This document shows positions 42,946-52,393 of a stretch of 64,000 bases of DNA, piece by piece. This DNA is from an uncultured Acidimicrobiales bacterium (GTDB taxonomy: Bacteria > Actinomycetota > Acidimicrobiia > Acidimicrobiales > Bin134), in assembly GCA_951813325.1 (NCBI GenBank), contig OX638350.1, forward strand, positions 701,316 through 765,315. The letters are read 5' to 3'. The notes below the pieces were generated by a model that searched no databases, was not told the DNA's origin, and saw only the letters and a list, made by a program, of their open reading frames with translations. The number at the start of each line of letters is the position of its first letter. Position 1 is the first letter of the stretch. The position numbers and the translations under genes were made by a program.

Positions 42946-44631
42946 CTAGGGCGACAGGAGTTCCTCGCGCACTTGGCGCTTCAGGTACTTGCCGGAGGCG
43001 TTGCGGGGGAGGGGGCCCTCTAGGAACCAGATGTGGACGGGGATCTTGTGGGGGGCGAGGCGGCCGTTGAGGTGGGCTCTTAGTCCGTCGGCGTCGAGTT
43101 CCCGGCCGGGGCGCAGCACCACCGCAGCGCCGGGAACCTCGCCGAGGCGCTCGTCGGGCACGGCGAACACGATGGCCTCGGCCACCGCGTCGTGCTGGTA
43201 GATGGGATTCTCCACATCGGCGCAGGCGATGTTCTCGCCGCCCCGGATCACCAGGTCTTTGACCCGGTCCACGATGGCGATGAATCCGTCCTCGTCGATC
43301 ATCGCCACATCGCCGGTGCGCAGCCAGCCGTCGGTGATGGCCTCGGCGGTGGCCTCCGGCTTGTTGAGGTAGCCCCGGATGACGATGGGTGAGCGAACCA
43401 GCAGCTCTCCGGGCTGGCCGGATGGCAGCTCGGTGCCGTTGTCGTCCACCACCTTGGCCTCGACGGTGGGCAGCGGCGGGCCGACGGTGGTGGGTTTGTC
43501 CACGTAGATCCGCCCGACGTTCATAGTGACCACCCCGCTGGTCTCGGTCAGGCCGTAGCCGGTGCCGGGGTTGCCGCTGGGGATCGACCGGGCGATCTTG
43601 TCCACCAATTCGGGGTGCAGCGGCGAGCCCCCTCCGCCCAGCGAACCCAGGCTGGAAGTGTCGTAGCGGTCGAAGTCAGGGTGCAGCACGATCTCCCGTG
43701 ACATGGCCGGCACCGCAGCCAGGGTGCTGGGGCGCTCGGTGTGGATCAGCTTCAGGGCCTCGGTGGCGTCCCAGCGGTACATGAGCACCAGCTTTCCGCC
43801 CACCGCAGTGGTGGGATGCAGATAGCAGTTGCACCCGGTGACGTGGAACAGCGGCACGCACACCAGCCCGGCCGGCTGCTCCCGCTGGTCTCGGGGCACG
43901 GGTGCCTTGTCGCTGATCTTGCCCAAGGCAGCTGAGTAGAAGCCCATGTTCATCACGTTGTGCACCGCGGCCCGGTGGCTCATCACCGCGCCTTTTGGGA
44001 ACCCGGTGGTCCCCGAGGTGTAGAACACGCACAGGTCGTCGTCGGGGCCGATGGCCGCTTTGGGCAACTCGGGCGGGTCGGGGTCGGCCACTGTGTCGGC
44101 CCAGCGGATCACGTCGTCGGGCAGCGCCTCGTCGCAGCGGGCGACAATCACCGGGATATCCGGCCTTGAATCCAGCGATTCGAGCCTTTTCCAGCGCTCT
44201 CCATCCACCACCAGCACCGTCGGGGCGCTGTCCTCGAGGCCATAGGCCATCTCCGCCGCCGTCCACCAGGCGTTCATGCCCACCACCACCGCGCCCACCG
44301 ACACCACAGCCCAGTAAGCGACGATCCATTCGGGATAGTTGCGCATCGAAATAGCCACCCGGTCGCGCTGACCGATGCCGTTGTCGGCCAGCCACTCGGC
44401 CAGGGCCCGGACTTGTCGGTGGGCCTCGGCGTAGGACAGGCGTTCATCGCGGAAGACCAGATAGTCGGCATCTCCGTGGGCCGCGGTACCCGCAAACAGA
44501 TCACGCAGGGAGTCAGGCGCGTTGTCGAACACCCGCAAGGGGATGCCGTTGACATCTTGTACCGACCAGGAGAAGAGTTGGCCCGGCGCGGTGATTTGCG
44601 CAGCGGCCTCGTTCCAGGCGGCGAGGGTCAT
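42946..44631 (-). CDS. AMP-forming acyl-CoA ligase
   Basis: A 561-residue ANL enzyme. It has YTSGTTGFPKGAVMSHRAA, GYGLTETSGVVTM, GWLRTGDVAMIDEDGFIAI, DLVIRGGENIACADVEN and the catalytic-lysine ending LPRNASGKYLKRQVREEL. It makes acyl-CoA from an acid, ATP and CoA. Its ATG overlaps the stop of the beta-lactamase-fold lipoprotein by four bases, and the amidohydrolase and thioesterase genes follow, so four genes may form one transcript. Substrate unknown. Confidence 0.92.
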   Translation of the reverse strand: MTLAAWNEAAAQITAPGQLFSWSVQDVNGIPLRVFDNAPDSLRDLFAGTAAHGDADYLVFRDERLSYAEAHRQVRALAEWLADNGIGQRDRVAISMRNYPEWIVAYWAVVSVGAVVVGMNAWWTAAEMAYGLEDSAPTVLVVDGERWKRLESLDSRPDIPVIVARCDEALPDDVIRWADTVADPDPPELPKAAIGPDDDLCVFYTSGTTGFPKGAVMSHRAAVHNVMNMGFYSAALGKISDKAPVPRDQREQPAGLVCVPLFHVTGCNCYLHPTTAVGGKLVLMYRWDATEALKLIHTERPSTLAAVPAMSREIVLHPDFDRYDTSSLGSLGGGGSPLHPELVDKIARSIPSGNPGTGYGLTETSGVVTMNVGRIYVDKPTTVGPPLPTVEAKVVDDNGTELPSGQPGELLVRSPIVIRGYLNKPEATAEAITDGWLRTGDVAMIDEDGFIAIVDRVKDLVIRGGENIACADVENPIYQHDAVAEAIVFAVPDERLGEVPGAAVVLRPGRELDADGLRAHLNGRLAPHKIPVHIWFLEGPLPRNASGKYLKRQVREELLSP

Positions 44632-46073
44632 TGGGAGGTCAGCCCCCAGCCCTCCATCACGATCGGGATCAAGGCGTCGACCAGTGCTTGGACGTCGGGG
44701 TCGGGGGGCAGCACGTTGGCGTTTGCCGCCAACGTCAGGTCCAGCTCGGGGAAATAGATCACCCTGGTGCGGAATGCCGGCGTACCGCCTCCGTGGCCGT
44801 AGGCCAGCTGGCCGCCGAAGTCGTCGATACCCACTCCCAGGCCGTAGCCGGAGTTGACCCCCGGTAAGGTCATCTCAGCCAGGGACTCGTCGCTGATCAG
44901 GCCTCCGGTGAACAGTCCCCGGAACATTCGGGGGACGTCGCCAATCAGGGCTTCGATTCCCCCGCCCGTCCAGCCGGCCGATTGCAAGAACTCCTGGGGA
45001 TAGCTGTTCGTGGAGATATAGGTGTTGCCCAGGTAGTCGTGCCGGGCCTCGTCGGGAACTCTGGTCAAAGAAGAGAACGCGGTGTACAGAACCCCTCCAT
45101 TATAGCTGTTGGCCACCGGCTTGGGCGGCAGCTCGCTGGGGGGCAGGTAGGTGTTTTCCAAGCCCAGGGGATCCAGGACGCGGGTTCTGATCTCGACATG
45201 GGCGGGATTGCCGGTGACCGCCTCGATGATCATGCCCGCGATCACGTGACCAGCAGTGCTGTAGTTGTACTCGGTTTCGAACTCGGCCACCGGCCCGTAG
45301 TTGGTGGTGAACCGCACGATCTCTTCAGGGGCGATGGGGACGCCCAGCCGGGATGAGGCCAGGACGAAGAACCCCGGGTCGAAGGCGTACTCCACGAACC
45401 CGGCTGTGTGGCCCATGAGGTGCCGGAGGGTGATGTTCGGACCGTGCTCGTAATTGCCATACCAGTCGTCGCCCAGATAAGCGGTGACCGGAGTGTCCAA
45501 ATCGAGGAGGCCGTCATCCACCAGCGACAGCACTGCGACGGTGGTAACCGGCTTGGTTACCGAGCCGATGCGGACATAGCTGCCGGGCGTCATAGGTGCT
45601 TGGGTGTCGAGATCGCTGACGCCCCAGCCAAATGTCCACGGGTCTTCGTCTCCTCGGGCCACGGCCAGCACCAAGCCGGGGATGCTTGCTGCTTCCATCC
45701 AGTCGGCCGCCGCAGCGTCTATGGCGGCGACGTCCAATCCAGATGGGTGTGTCTCGGGTTCGGGAACAGCCGTGGTCTCTGGGGTGCCCTGAGCGGCGGG
45801 CTCCGGAACTGGGGTCGCCTCGGGCTCAGGGGCCGGTGTGGGAGCAGGAGTGGGCTCCGGCATGGCCTCCGGGGATGGCTCAGCGGTGGTATCGGGTTCC
45901 GGGGTGGCCGTGGGCTCAGGGGCTTCGGTGGGGGCAGGGGTGGCCTCAACCGTTGGAGCGGCCGTTAGCGGCGGCTCGGCGGTCCCCCCGTCGTCATTGC
46001 CGCAGGCCCCGGCCAACAGGGCCGTAACCACCAGCGGTACCAAGAGAAATTTGGCGGCAGCAGATCGCGTCAT
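44628..46073 (-). CDS. Serine beta-lactamase-fold lipoprotein hydrolase
   Basis: A 481-residue exported protein. The lipobox is LLAGAC (Cys 24), followed by a Pro/Glu/Thr-rich spacer to about residue 109. The catalytic domain has the S171-V-T-K174 nucleophile motif, YNYSTAGHVIAGM at the tyrosine motif (Thr rather than Asn) and GHGGGTPAFRT as the third motif. This is the class C/esterase EstB-like group, which includes peptidases and esterases as well as lactamases. It likely cleaves an ester or amide outside the cell. Coupled to the acyl-CoA ligase, it could release the acid to be activated. Confidence 0.88.
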   Translation of the reverse strand: MTRSAAAKFLLVPLVVTALLAGACGNDDGGTAEPPLTAAPTVEATPAPTEAPEPTATPEPDTTAEPSPEAMPEPTPAPTPAPEPEATPVPEPAAQGTPETTAVPEPETHPSGLDVAAIDAAAADWMEAASIPGLVLAVARGDEDPWTFGWGVSDLDTQAPMTPGSYVRIGSVTKPVTTVAVLSLVDDGLLDLDTPVTAYLGDDWYGNYEHGPNITLRHLMGHTAGFVEYAFDPGFFVLASSRLGVPIAPEEIVRFTTNYGPVAEFETEYNYSTAGHVIAGMIIEAVTGNPAHVEIRTRVLDPLGLENTYLPPSELPPKPVANSYNGGVLYTAFSSLTRVPDEARHDYLGNTYISTNSYPQEFLQSAGWTGGGIEALIGDVPRMFRGLFTGGLISDESLAEMTLPGVNSGYGLGVGIDDFGGQLAYGHGGGTPAFRTRVIYFPELDLTLAANANVLPPDPDVQALVDALIPIVMEGWGLTSQ

Positions 46074-46094
46074 CGCCTCAGGCTACGCTGCGGC

Positions 46095-46565
46095 ATGGCC
46101 ACGATGCGCTTCAACCACATGGAGCTGACGCTTCCGCTGGGAACCCTGACCGACGACTACCGGGCCGAAGTGCGCGAGTTCTACGGCGACGTATTCGGGT
46201 GGACGGCTACCGACACCCGGATCCTCAAGCAGACCGCGCTGCTGCTGGCCACCGACTCCGCCACCAGCCAGTTCATCCTGCTGACAGAGCACAAGGATCC
46301 GATGGCCCCGCCTCCGTTCGATCATCTCGGCCTGCTGTTCGACACCCGAGAGGAAGTCGACGCTGCGCTGGCCAAGTGCGAGGCCTGGCAGGAGAAAGAT
46401 CCCCGGGTGGAGATCAAGCGCTACAACGACCTGGTAATGCCCACCGTCATTGTCCATGCCTTCTACGTTCGATACCTGCTGCCCATTCATCTAGATGTGC
46501 AGTGTCAGGAGCGCCCTGAGGGGGTGGCGGCACCGTCGGGGCGCTGGGTCTGGGTTGAAGACTGA
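46095..46565 (+). CDS. VOC-superfamily (glyoxalase/dioxygenase fold) protein
   Basis: A 156-residue protein with FNHMELTLPLGTLTDDYRAE, VREFYGDVFGWTATDTRIL, and FDHLGLLFDTREEVDAALA, the paired beta-alpha-beta-beta-beta units of the vicinal oxygen chelate fold. The first His and FDH are candidate metal ligands. Length matches a two-module monomer. Function may be isomerase, dioxygenase or binding. Its start is only 21 bases from the divergent lipoprotein gene, and the MBL gene follows 64 bases later. Confidence 0.78.
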   Translation: MATMRFNHMELTLPLGTLTDDYRAEVREFYGDVFGWTATDTRILKQTALLLATDSATSQFILLTEHKDPMAPPPFDHLGLLFDTREEVDAALAKCEAWQEKDPRVEIKRYNDLVMPTVIVHAFYVRYLLPIHLDVQCQERPEGVAAPSGRWVWVED

Positions 46566-46629
46566 TCTGTCCGCCGTCCCGCCTACCGTGGTGGGGGGTC
46601 ACCCCCGATTTTTTCGAGAAGGAGAATTG

Positions 46630-47871
46630 ATGGTTGACGAACGGGTTTCTCAACTGATTGGGGGGGATGCGCCGAAAGCCGCAGTGGAGGTGGCTGATCG
46701 GATTTGGATGGCGGCGGGGACGGCCAACGCCTACAAGGTGGCCACTGCCGAGGGCGGCGTGATGATCGACGCCGGGCTGGCCGGTGATGCCCGCCGCTTC
46801 CATCGCCAACTGTCAGCCGTTCCCGGCAACCCGGTGCGCTACATCGTGTTGACCCACGCCCACGAGGACCACATTGGCGGCCACCGGCTCTGGGCCGCCG
46901 ACGGAGCCAAGGTGGTGGCCCATCGCTTGTGCCTCCAGCGCGATGAGCAGTACCGCCGGCTCACCCGGTTCCGGGTCGACCGGGCCAAGATCTTGTGGGG
47001 GGCGGCCATGAACCTCCGCACCGACTCCGGCAGAGTGGAGCCCACCGCGCCCGTCGAGGCCGAAATCGTGGTCGACCGCTCCCACACCCTCGAAGTGGGC
47101 GATCTCACCTTCGAAGTGACGCACACCCCCGGTGCCGAGGGCCCTGACGGGCTCACCGTGTGGGTGCCCGAGCTGCGGGCCGCCTTCGTGGGCGACTTGT
47201 GGGGCCCGATCATTGACGCCTTCCCCAACCTGTTCACTCTGCGGGGCGAGCCTTACCGGGACGCCCAGCAATACATGGAGTCGCTGCGTGAGGTTCGCGA
47301 CCTGGAGCCGGAGATCGCCCTGGCCGGGCACTTCGAGCCGGTGGTGGGCAAAGAACAGGTAAATGAGGTGCTCACCCGGATGCACGACGGCGTGGAGTGG
47401 GTGTGGGACCGGGTGATCGACGGCATGAATGAGGGCAAGGACCCCTACACGCTCATGAGGGAGATCAGCCTGCCCGAAGACTCCCCCTTGCACGAGATGT
47501 ACGGCCGGGTGGACTGGGGTGTGCGGGCCATTTGGGAGGGGTTGGCCGGCTGGTTCACCTATCGGTCGGTATTGGATCTCTACGCCACACCACCCGCGGC
47601 GGTCTATCCCGACGTGGTGGATTTGGCGGGGGCTGATGCCTTGTTGGCCCGGGCCGAAGAGCGCCTGGCCGCGGGCGACCGCTTGGAGGCGCTGCATCTT
47701 GTCGACATGGTTCTGGCCGCCGACGCCAGCCATATCGGGGCACTGACCGCCAAGCTGGCCGCCCTTCGGTCGCTGTCCGAAGAGTACGGCCAGCGCAACT
47801 TCCAGGAGGCAGGGTGGTATCGGGCCGAGATATCCCAAGTCGAGAATGAGATGGAGGCTGCCCAGCAATGA
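46630..47871 (+). CDS. MBL-fold hydrolase with alkylsulfatase-type dimerisation domain
   Basis: A 413-residue zinc hydrolase. The metal motif is H76-A-H78-E-D80-H81, with FVGDLWGPIIDAFPNLF and LAGHFEPVVGKEQVNEVL as later ligand regions. Residues about 270-413 resemble the alkylsulfatase dimerisation domain, with DVVDLAGADALLARAEERLA and GDRLEALHLVDMVLAAD. Group III alkylsulfatases such as SdsA1 have this layout, so sulfate-ester cleavage is plausible. ATG 46630 follows GGAGAA; an upstream frame from 46495 overlaps the VOC gene and is rejected. No signal peptide is seen. Confidence 0.83.
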   Translation: MVDERVSQLIGGDAPKAAVEVADRIWMAAGTANAYKVATAEGGVMIDAGLAGDARRFHRQLSAVPGNPVRYIVLTHAHEDHIGGHRLWAADGAKVVAHRLCLQRDEQYRRLTRFRVDRAKILWGAAMNLRTDSGRVEPTAPVEAEIVVDRSHTLEVGDLTFEVTHTPGAEGPDGLTVWVPELRAAFVGDLWGPIIDAFPNLFTLRGEPYRDAQQYMESLREVRDLEPEIALAGHFEPVVGKEQVNEVLTRMHDGVEWVWDRVIDGMNEGKDPYTLMREISLPEDSPLHEMYGRVDWGVRAIWEGLAGWFTYRSVLDLYATPPAAVYPDVVDLAGADALLARAEERLAAGDRLEALHLVDMVLAADASHIGALTAKLAALRSLSEEYGQRNFQEAGWYRAEISQVENEMEAAQQ

Positions 47872-47926
47872 ACAACCACCGCATTCAAGAGCGAGCAGCC
47901 GACTGCCGGAGAGAGGACGGGGTCTG

Positions 47927-48934
47927 ATGCGGGCCGCAGTGATCGCCGCGGACAGAACGCTGGAGGTGGCCGAAGCCGACGATCCCGCACCCGGACCCGG
48001 CGAGCTGGTATTGGCGGTGAAGGGGTGCGGCATCTGCGGGTCGGACCTGAAGGTCGTAGAGCACCTACCCATCGGCTACACCCTGGGCCACGAGTTCTCC
48101 GGCGAAGTGGTGGCCGTGGGGGCCGACCCGGTGGGGGATTGGAATACAGGCGACGCGGTGTGCGCCCTGCCCCTGGTGGGGTGCGGCAGATGCCAGTTCT
48201 GCTGGGACAGGCTGCCGGTTCACTGCCCCCACTCGGAGATGATCGGCACCGGCACCCGGCCGGGGGCCTATGCCGAGTATGTGGCTGTGTCCAGCGCGCA
48301 GACATTTCGTCTGCCCGAAGCATGCGGCTACGACGTGGGCGCGTTGGTCGAGCCGATGGCCGTCGGGCTCCATGCAGTTGACAGCGCCGGCATCGGAGCA
48401 GGCGACAACGTGCTCGTCGTGGGGGCCGGACCAGTGGGCCTGGCAATCGCCCTTTGGACACGCCATGTGGGAGCTCGCAGTGTGGTGGTCAGCGATCCGG
48501 TGGCTGTGCGCCGTGACTCTGCGGCTGACTTCGGAGCCACCGGGGTCATCGATCCCGCAACCGAGGAGTTGGGACCGGCTTTCGAGCGGTTGGCTGGTGT
48601 TCCGCCCGACGTGGTGATGGAGGCGGTGGGCAAGCCGGGCATCATCCAAAGCTGCATAGATGTGGCCGCCCATCGGGGCCGAGTGGCAGTGGTGGGGATT
48701 TGCTCTGGACCCGACCCCATCATCCCGGTCTTGGCGTCGCTGAAGGAGCTGACCATGACCTTCCCCGTCTATTACCGCCATCAGGACTATGCCCACACCC
48801 TGGCCATGATCGAGCAGGACCGCATCAATCCGGCCCCCTTCATCACCCACAACGTGGATCTCGACGGCCTCCCCAGCGCCTTTGAGGCCATCAAATCGCC
48901 CACCGACCAGTGCAAAGTGATGGTCCGCCCCTAA
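47927..48934 (+). CDS. Zinc-dependent alcohol dehydrogenase (MDR family)
   Basis: A 335-residue medium-chain dehydrogenase. The catalytic zinc motif is KGCGICGSDLK (Cys 37) with GHEFSGEVVAVG. Structural zinc cysteines are in GCGRCQFCWDRLPVHC. The NAD loop is VVGAGPVGLAIAL. It oxidises an alcohol or sorbitol-like substrate. ATG 47927 follows GGAGAGAGG; the first 27 codons of a longer frame overlap the MBL gene and are rejected. It follows the alkylsulfatase-like gene, so it could oxidise the alcohol released by desulfation. Confidence 0.9.
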   Translation: MRAAVIAADRTLEVAEADDPAPGPGELVLAVKGCGICGSDLKVVEHLPIGYTLGHEFSGEVVAVGADPVGDWNTGDAVCALPLVGCGRCQFCWDRLPVHCPHSEMIGTGTRPGAYAEYVAVSSAQTFRLPEACGYDVGALVEPMAVGLHAVDSAGIGAGDNVLVVGAGPVGLAIALWTRHVGARSVVVSDPVAVRRDSAADFGATGVIDPATEELGPAFERLAGVPPDVVMEAVGKPGIIQSCIDVAAHRGRVAVVGICSGPDPIIPVLASLKELTMTFPVYYRHQDYAHTLAMIEQDRINPAPFITHNVDLDGLPSAFEAIKSPTDQCKVMVRP

Positions 48935-48953
48935 CCTTGCCTAACCTGTCCCC

Positions 48954-50162
48954 GTGGATTTCGGCGACACTCCCGCGGAAGCGGCATTTCGGGCTGAGGC
49001 CCGGGCCTGGCTGGAGGCCCACGCACCGGTCAAGGGCTCCCCAGAGGCGTTCGACAAGATGAGCAGCCCGGGAAGAAGCGCGGAGGAAGAGAGAGATCTG
49101 GCTGCCCGGGCCCGGGCCTGGCAGGCACAGCTGGCCGCCGACGGTTGGGCCTGTCTGGATTGGCCACAGGAGTACGGGGGACGGGGTGCTTCCACCGTGG
49201 AGGCGATCATCTTCGATGAGGAGCAGGGCCGCTTCGGCGTGTCGATGTCGATCTTCATGGCTGCGCTGTCGATGGCCGCTCCCACGCTCATGGCGTGGGG
49301 CACCGACGAACAAAAGCAGCGGTTCTTGAAACCGATCCGCCGAGGGGAAATAGTGTTCGCCCAGCTGTTCAGCGAGCCCAATGCCGGCTCCGATTTGGCC
49401 GGACTTCAGGCCAGGGCGGTGGAAGATGGCGACGAGTTTGTGGTGAACGGCCAAAAGGTATGGAACTCTTATGCCCACCTGGCCGAATGGGGCATCCTGC
49501 TGGCCCGCACAAATTCCGATGTCCCCAAGCACCAGGGGCTCACCTATTTCTTTGTGAAGATGGACAGCGAGGGCTTGGATCCGCGGCCGCTGCGCCAGAT
49601 GACCGGAGGGGCCGAGTTCAACGAGACTTTTCTGGACAACGTGCGAATCCCCAAGGAGAACGTGATCGGCGGGGTCAACAACGGCTGGGCCGTGGCCCAG
49701 ACCACCTTGAACAGCGAGCGCGCCGCGGTGGGTGCCCAGTCGTCGGTCGTGGACGTCGATGGTCTGGTGGACTTGGCCCGCCGCCAGGGCCAAGGTGACG
49801 ACCCTGCGGTCCGCCAGGCTTTGGCCGAGGCGTGGATCAGATCAGAGGTGCTTCGATACCTGGGCATGCGGGTGTACACCGCGCTGAGCCAGGGTACGGA
49901 GATCGGACCGGAGGCCTCGATCATGAAGATCCTGACCGGGGATCACATCAGGGACACCAGTCAGGCGGCCATGGAGTTATTGGGACCAGATGGAATGCTG
50001 AGCGACGACAGTTGGGTGTCGCTGATGATCAGCCATTTCGCTCACAAGATCGGCGGGGGCACTCCCGAGATCCAGCGCAACGTGATCGGAGAGCGCATAC
50101 TCGGCCTGCCCCGCGAGCCGCGAGCCGACAAGGGCATTCCCTTCCGCGAACTTAAAGTCTAA
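48954..50162 (+). CDS. Acyl-CoA dehydrogenase
   Basis: A 402-residue flavoenzyme from GTG 48954. It has FSEPNAGSDLAGLQARAVED, QKVWNSYAHLAEWGILLART, QMTGGAEFNETFLDNVRIP and a C-terminal GGGTPEIQRNVIGERILGLP. This matches actinobacterial acyl-CoA dehydrogenases involved in steroid-like ring or side-chain breakdown, although the substrate is not shown. It starts 19 bases after the alcohol dehydrogenase, and its TAA shares a base with the ATG of the second binding protein, so these genes form one operon. Confidence 0.9.
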   Translation: MDFGDTPAEAAFRAEARAWLEAHAPVKGSPEAFDKMSSPGRSAEEERDLAARARAWQAQLAADGWACLDWPQEYGGRGASTVEAIIFDEEQGRFGVSMSIFMAALSMAAPTLMAWGTDEQKQRFLKPIRRGEIVFAQLFSEPNAGSDLAGLQARAVEDGDEFVVNGQKVWNSYAHLAEWGILLARTNSDVPKHQGLTYFFVKMDSEGLDPRPLRQMTGGAEFNETFLDNVRIPKENVIGGVNNGWAVAQTTLNSERAAVGAQSSVVDVDGLVDLARRQGQGDDPAVRQALAEAWIRSEVLRYLGMRVYTALSQGTEIGPEASIMKILTGDHIRDTSQAAMELLGPDGMLSDDSWVSLMISHFAHKIGGGTPEIQRNVIGERILGLPREPRADKGIPFRELKV

Positions 50163-51427
50163 TGAGTCCGCCTGGTATGCGGCCGGAATTGCTGGTCGTG
50201 TTGATGCTGGCGGCTTGTGCCGGGTGCGGCCTGTTCAGCGAGGGGACGGTTGTCAGCCCTGCGCCGGCTGCCGACAACGAAGAACTGTCGATTGCCCAGA
50301 GCACTCCGTTTCCCACGGCCACTCCCGACGGGGTGCCGCTGCCGGCCGATGCCATCGTGGTCGGCGCGCTGATGGCCACCTCCGGGTTCCTGGCCGACTA
50401 CGACGAGCCTGCTTTAGTGGCCGCTAAGAATCGGATCGACGCATTGAATGATGCTGGGGGACTGCTGGGACGGCCAGTGGTGCTCCGGCACGTTGACAGC
50501 CACACCGAGCTGTCCTCCATGCGCAACGGTGCCGAGAACCTTCTCTTGGACGGAGTTGACCTGCTGTTGATGACGTGCGATGCCGCCTATGCCGCGCCGG
50601 CCCTCAAGGTGCTCGAGAGCTCGGGGACCCTGGTGATCAGCCCGTGTGGAACCGACGACACGTGGGCCACCGGAGAGCTGGGAGAACGGGTCTTCTCCAT
50701 GGGCACGCCAGTCAGCACAGAAGCCGCACTCATGGCTTCGTTGGTGGTCAATCGGGGATTCGAAACCACCGCGGTGATCATCGACCAGACCAGTTCTGAA
50801 ACGGTGGCGGTTTGCGAGGCCTTCCAACAGAGTTTTGAGGCGGTGGGAGGCCAGGTGACTGGGCTATACCGCTACCAGCCGACTGATCCCGGTCTTCTCG
50901 GCCCCATCCTCTCCGGTCTGAACGGTGGCAATCCCGAGGCAATAGTGATCTGTGGGACCCGACTGGTTGCTCCCGAAGAGGTCCTCGCCCCGCTTCGCGC
51001 TGCGGGCAACCTTCAACCGATTTTTGCCAGTTCAACCATGGATGGTGACCATTGGATAGGCAAGGTTCCCGACGTCGGCGACTTCACCATGCTCTCCTAT
51101 GCCTCTGTCTACACAGCGTCCACCGATCCCAGCCCAGAGGTGCGCCAGGTGCTTGCCGACTATCTCGCAAACACCGGTCATCGAGCCAGCGACGGCCGCG
51201 TCGTCACCGGACATGACGCCATCGAGGCCTACGTCCGGGCAGTGGAGCGGGCTGGCACCCTGGAGCCCGGGGCTGTGGCCGGACAATTGGAGCGGTTCGA
51301 GAGCGAGGAGTTGGCTGGTGGCCCCGTCACCTTCGGCCCCGGAATCCATGCGCCGGTTAGCCGTCCCATGAGGGTGATCGCCATCGAGGAGCCCTTCGCC
51401 CGATACGACCGCATCCTCGTCCCATAG
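50162..51427 (+). CDS. ABC substrate-binding lipoprotein (Liv-type), second copy
   Basis: A 421-residue protein with a short signal LLVVLMLAAC and lipobox Cys near residue 19 (a second Cys follows in AGC). A serine/proline-rich spacer leads to a type 1 binding fold: VVGALMATSGFLADYDEPAL, AKNRIDALNDAGGLLGRPVV and LSYASVYTASTDPSPEVRQV. No permease or ATPase gene is adjacent. It may feed the fused importer at 9370-14462 or an importer outside the window. It is coupled to the acyl-CoA dehydrogenase by a TAATG overlap. Confidence 0.88.
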   Translation: MSPPGMRPELLVVLMLAACAGCGLFSEGTVVSPAPAADNEELSIAQSTPFPTATPDGVPLPADAIVVGALMATSGFLADYDEPALVAAKNRIDALNDAGGLLGRPVVLRHVDSHTELSSMRNGAENLLLDGVDLLLMTCDAAYAAPALKVLESSGTLVISPCGTDDTWATGELGERVFSMGTPVSTEAALMASLVVNRGFETTAVIIDQTSSETVAVCEAFQQSFEAVGGQVTGLYRYQPTDPGLLGPILSGLNGGNPEAIVICGTRLVAPEEVLAPLRAAGNLQPIFASSTMDGDHWIGKVPDVGDFTMLSYASVYTASTDPSPEVRQVLADYLANTGHRASDGRVVTGHDAIEAYVRAVERAGTLEPGAVAGQLERFESEELAGGPVTFGPGIHAPVSRPMRVIAIEEPFARYDRILVP

Positions 51428-51445
51428 GCTGCGGCCCTTTGCGGA

Positions 51446-52378
51446 TCAGTAGCCCAAGTCGACGTTGACGGGGCCGAGCAATTCCTCGCCGGCAATGTAG
51501 CGGCGAACGTTTTCCGTGACCCGGCGGGCCAGGAGCTCCAGCCCCATCTCAGGGGTGTTGCCCACATGGGGGGTGATGAGGCAGTTGTCCATGGACCATA
51601 GGGGGTGACCGTCGGGCAGGGGCTCCGGGTCGGTCACATCGAGGGCGGCGCCGCCGATGTCACCGGCGGCCAGCGCGCCCACCAAGTCGTCGGTGACAAC
51701 GTGGCCGCCCCGCCCCACATTGATGAGCCAGGCATGAGTCTGCATGGCATCCAGAGCCTCAGCGTCGATGATTCCTGTGGTCTCCAGGGTGAGTGCCAGC
51801 GCTACGACCACCACATCGGCGTCGCCCAGCGCCTCGTGCAGGCTCTCTGGGCCGACCACCCGGTGTACGCCATCCATGGGCGCGCGATGGCGGCGCAACA
51901 CTGTGATCTGGCAGTCCCACGGACCTAGCAGCCGCACCAGCGACTCGGTGATGCCACCGCCGCCCAGCACGGTTACCCGGCTGCCGAGCAGGTTGCGGCC
52001 CTCCGGCGGCGACCAGCTGCGGGCCCGGGAAAAGCTCCCCATCCCCCGCAGGCCGGCCAATGCCAGCATCAGCACGTGCTCGGCCACCGGTTCGGCGTAC
52101 ACCCCCTTGCCGCAAGTCCAGAGGTGGTCGCGGTCTAGCAAATGGGTCAGGTTCTCGATGCCGGCGTAGGGGAGTTGCACCCACTTGATGCCCGAGCCCC
52201 CGGCCAGCACTTCGGGCAACAGCTCGGGGGCGGCAGGCTCGGCCCATACCAGGGCCTCGGCCTCGGGAGGATCCACCACACATCCTCCACCAGCGACGAC
52301 GGCGCCAACCAGCGCCGGCCGACGCCAGCAGTCAGGTTCCACAGCAACGCTTGGTTGTGTAATGCCAGGCTTTCCCAT
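51446..52378 (-). CDS. D-2-hydroxyacid dehydrogenase (NAD-binding)
   Basis: A 310-residue protein of the D-isomer 2-hydroxyacid dehydrogenase fold. The NAD loop is VTVLGGGGITESLVRLL. Catalytic residues sit in INVGRGGHVV (Arg), LDVTDPEPLPDGHPL (Glu) and NCLITPHVGN (His). It interconverts a 2-keto acid and D-2-hydroxy acid, or a related reaction. ATG 52378 is used because the fold starts soon after it. The divergent cystathionine beta-synthase ATG is only 15 bases away, so promoters must overlap or the mRNAs be leaderless. Confidence 0.85.
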   Translation of the reverse strand: MGKPGITQPSVAVEPDCWRRPALVGAVVAGGGCVVDPPEAEALVWAEPAAPELLPEVLAGGSGIKWVQLPYAGIENLTHLLDRDHLWTCGKGVYAEPVAEHVLMLALAGLRGMGSFSRARSWSPPEGRNLLGSRVTVLGGGGITESLVRLLGPWDCQITVLRRHRAPMDGVHRVVGPESLHEALGDADVVVVALALTLETTGIIDAEALDAMQTHAWLINVGRGGHVVTDDLVGALAAGDIGGAALDVTDPEPLPDGHPLWSMDNCLITPHVGNTPEMGLELLARRVTENVRRYIAGEELLGPVNVDLGY

Positions 52379-52393
52379 ACCAACGAGTACTTT

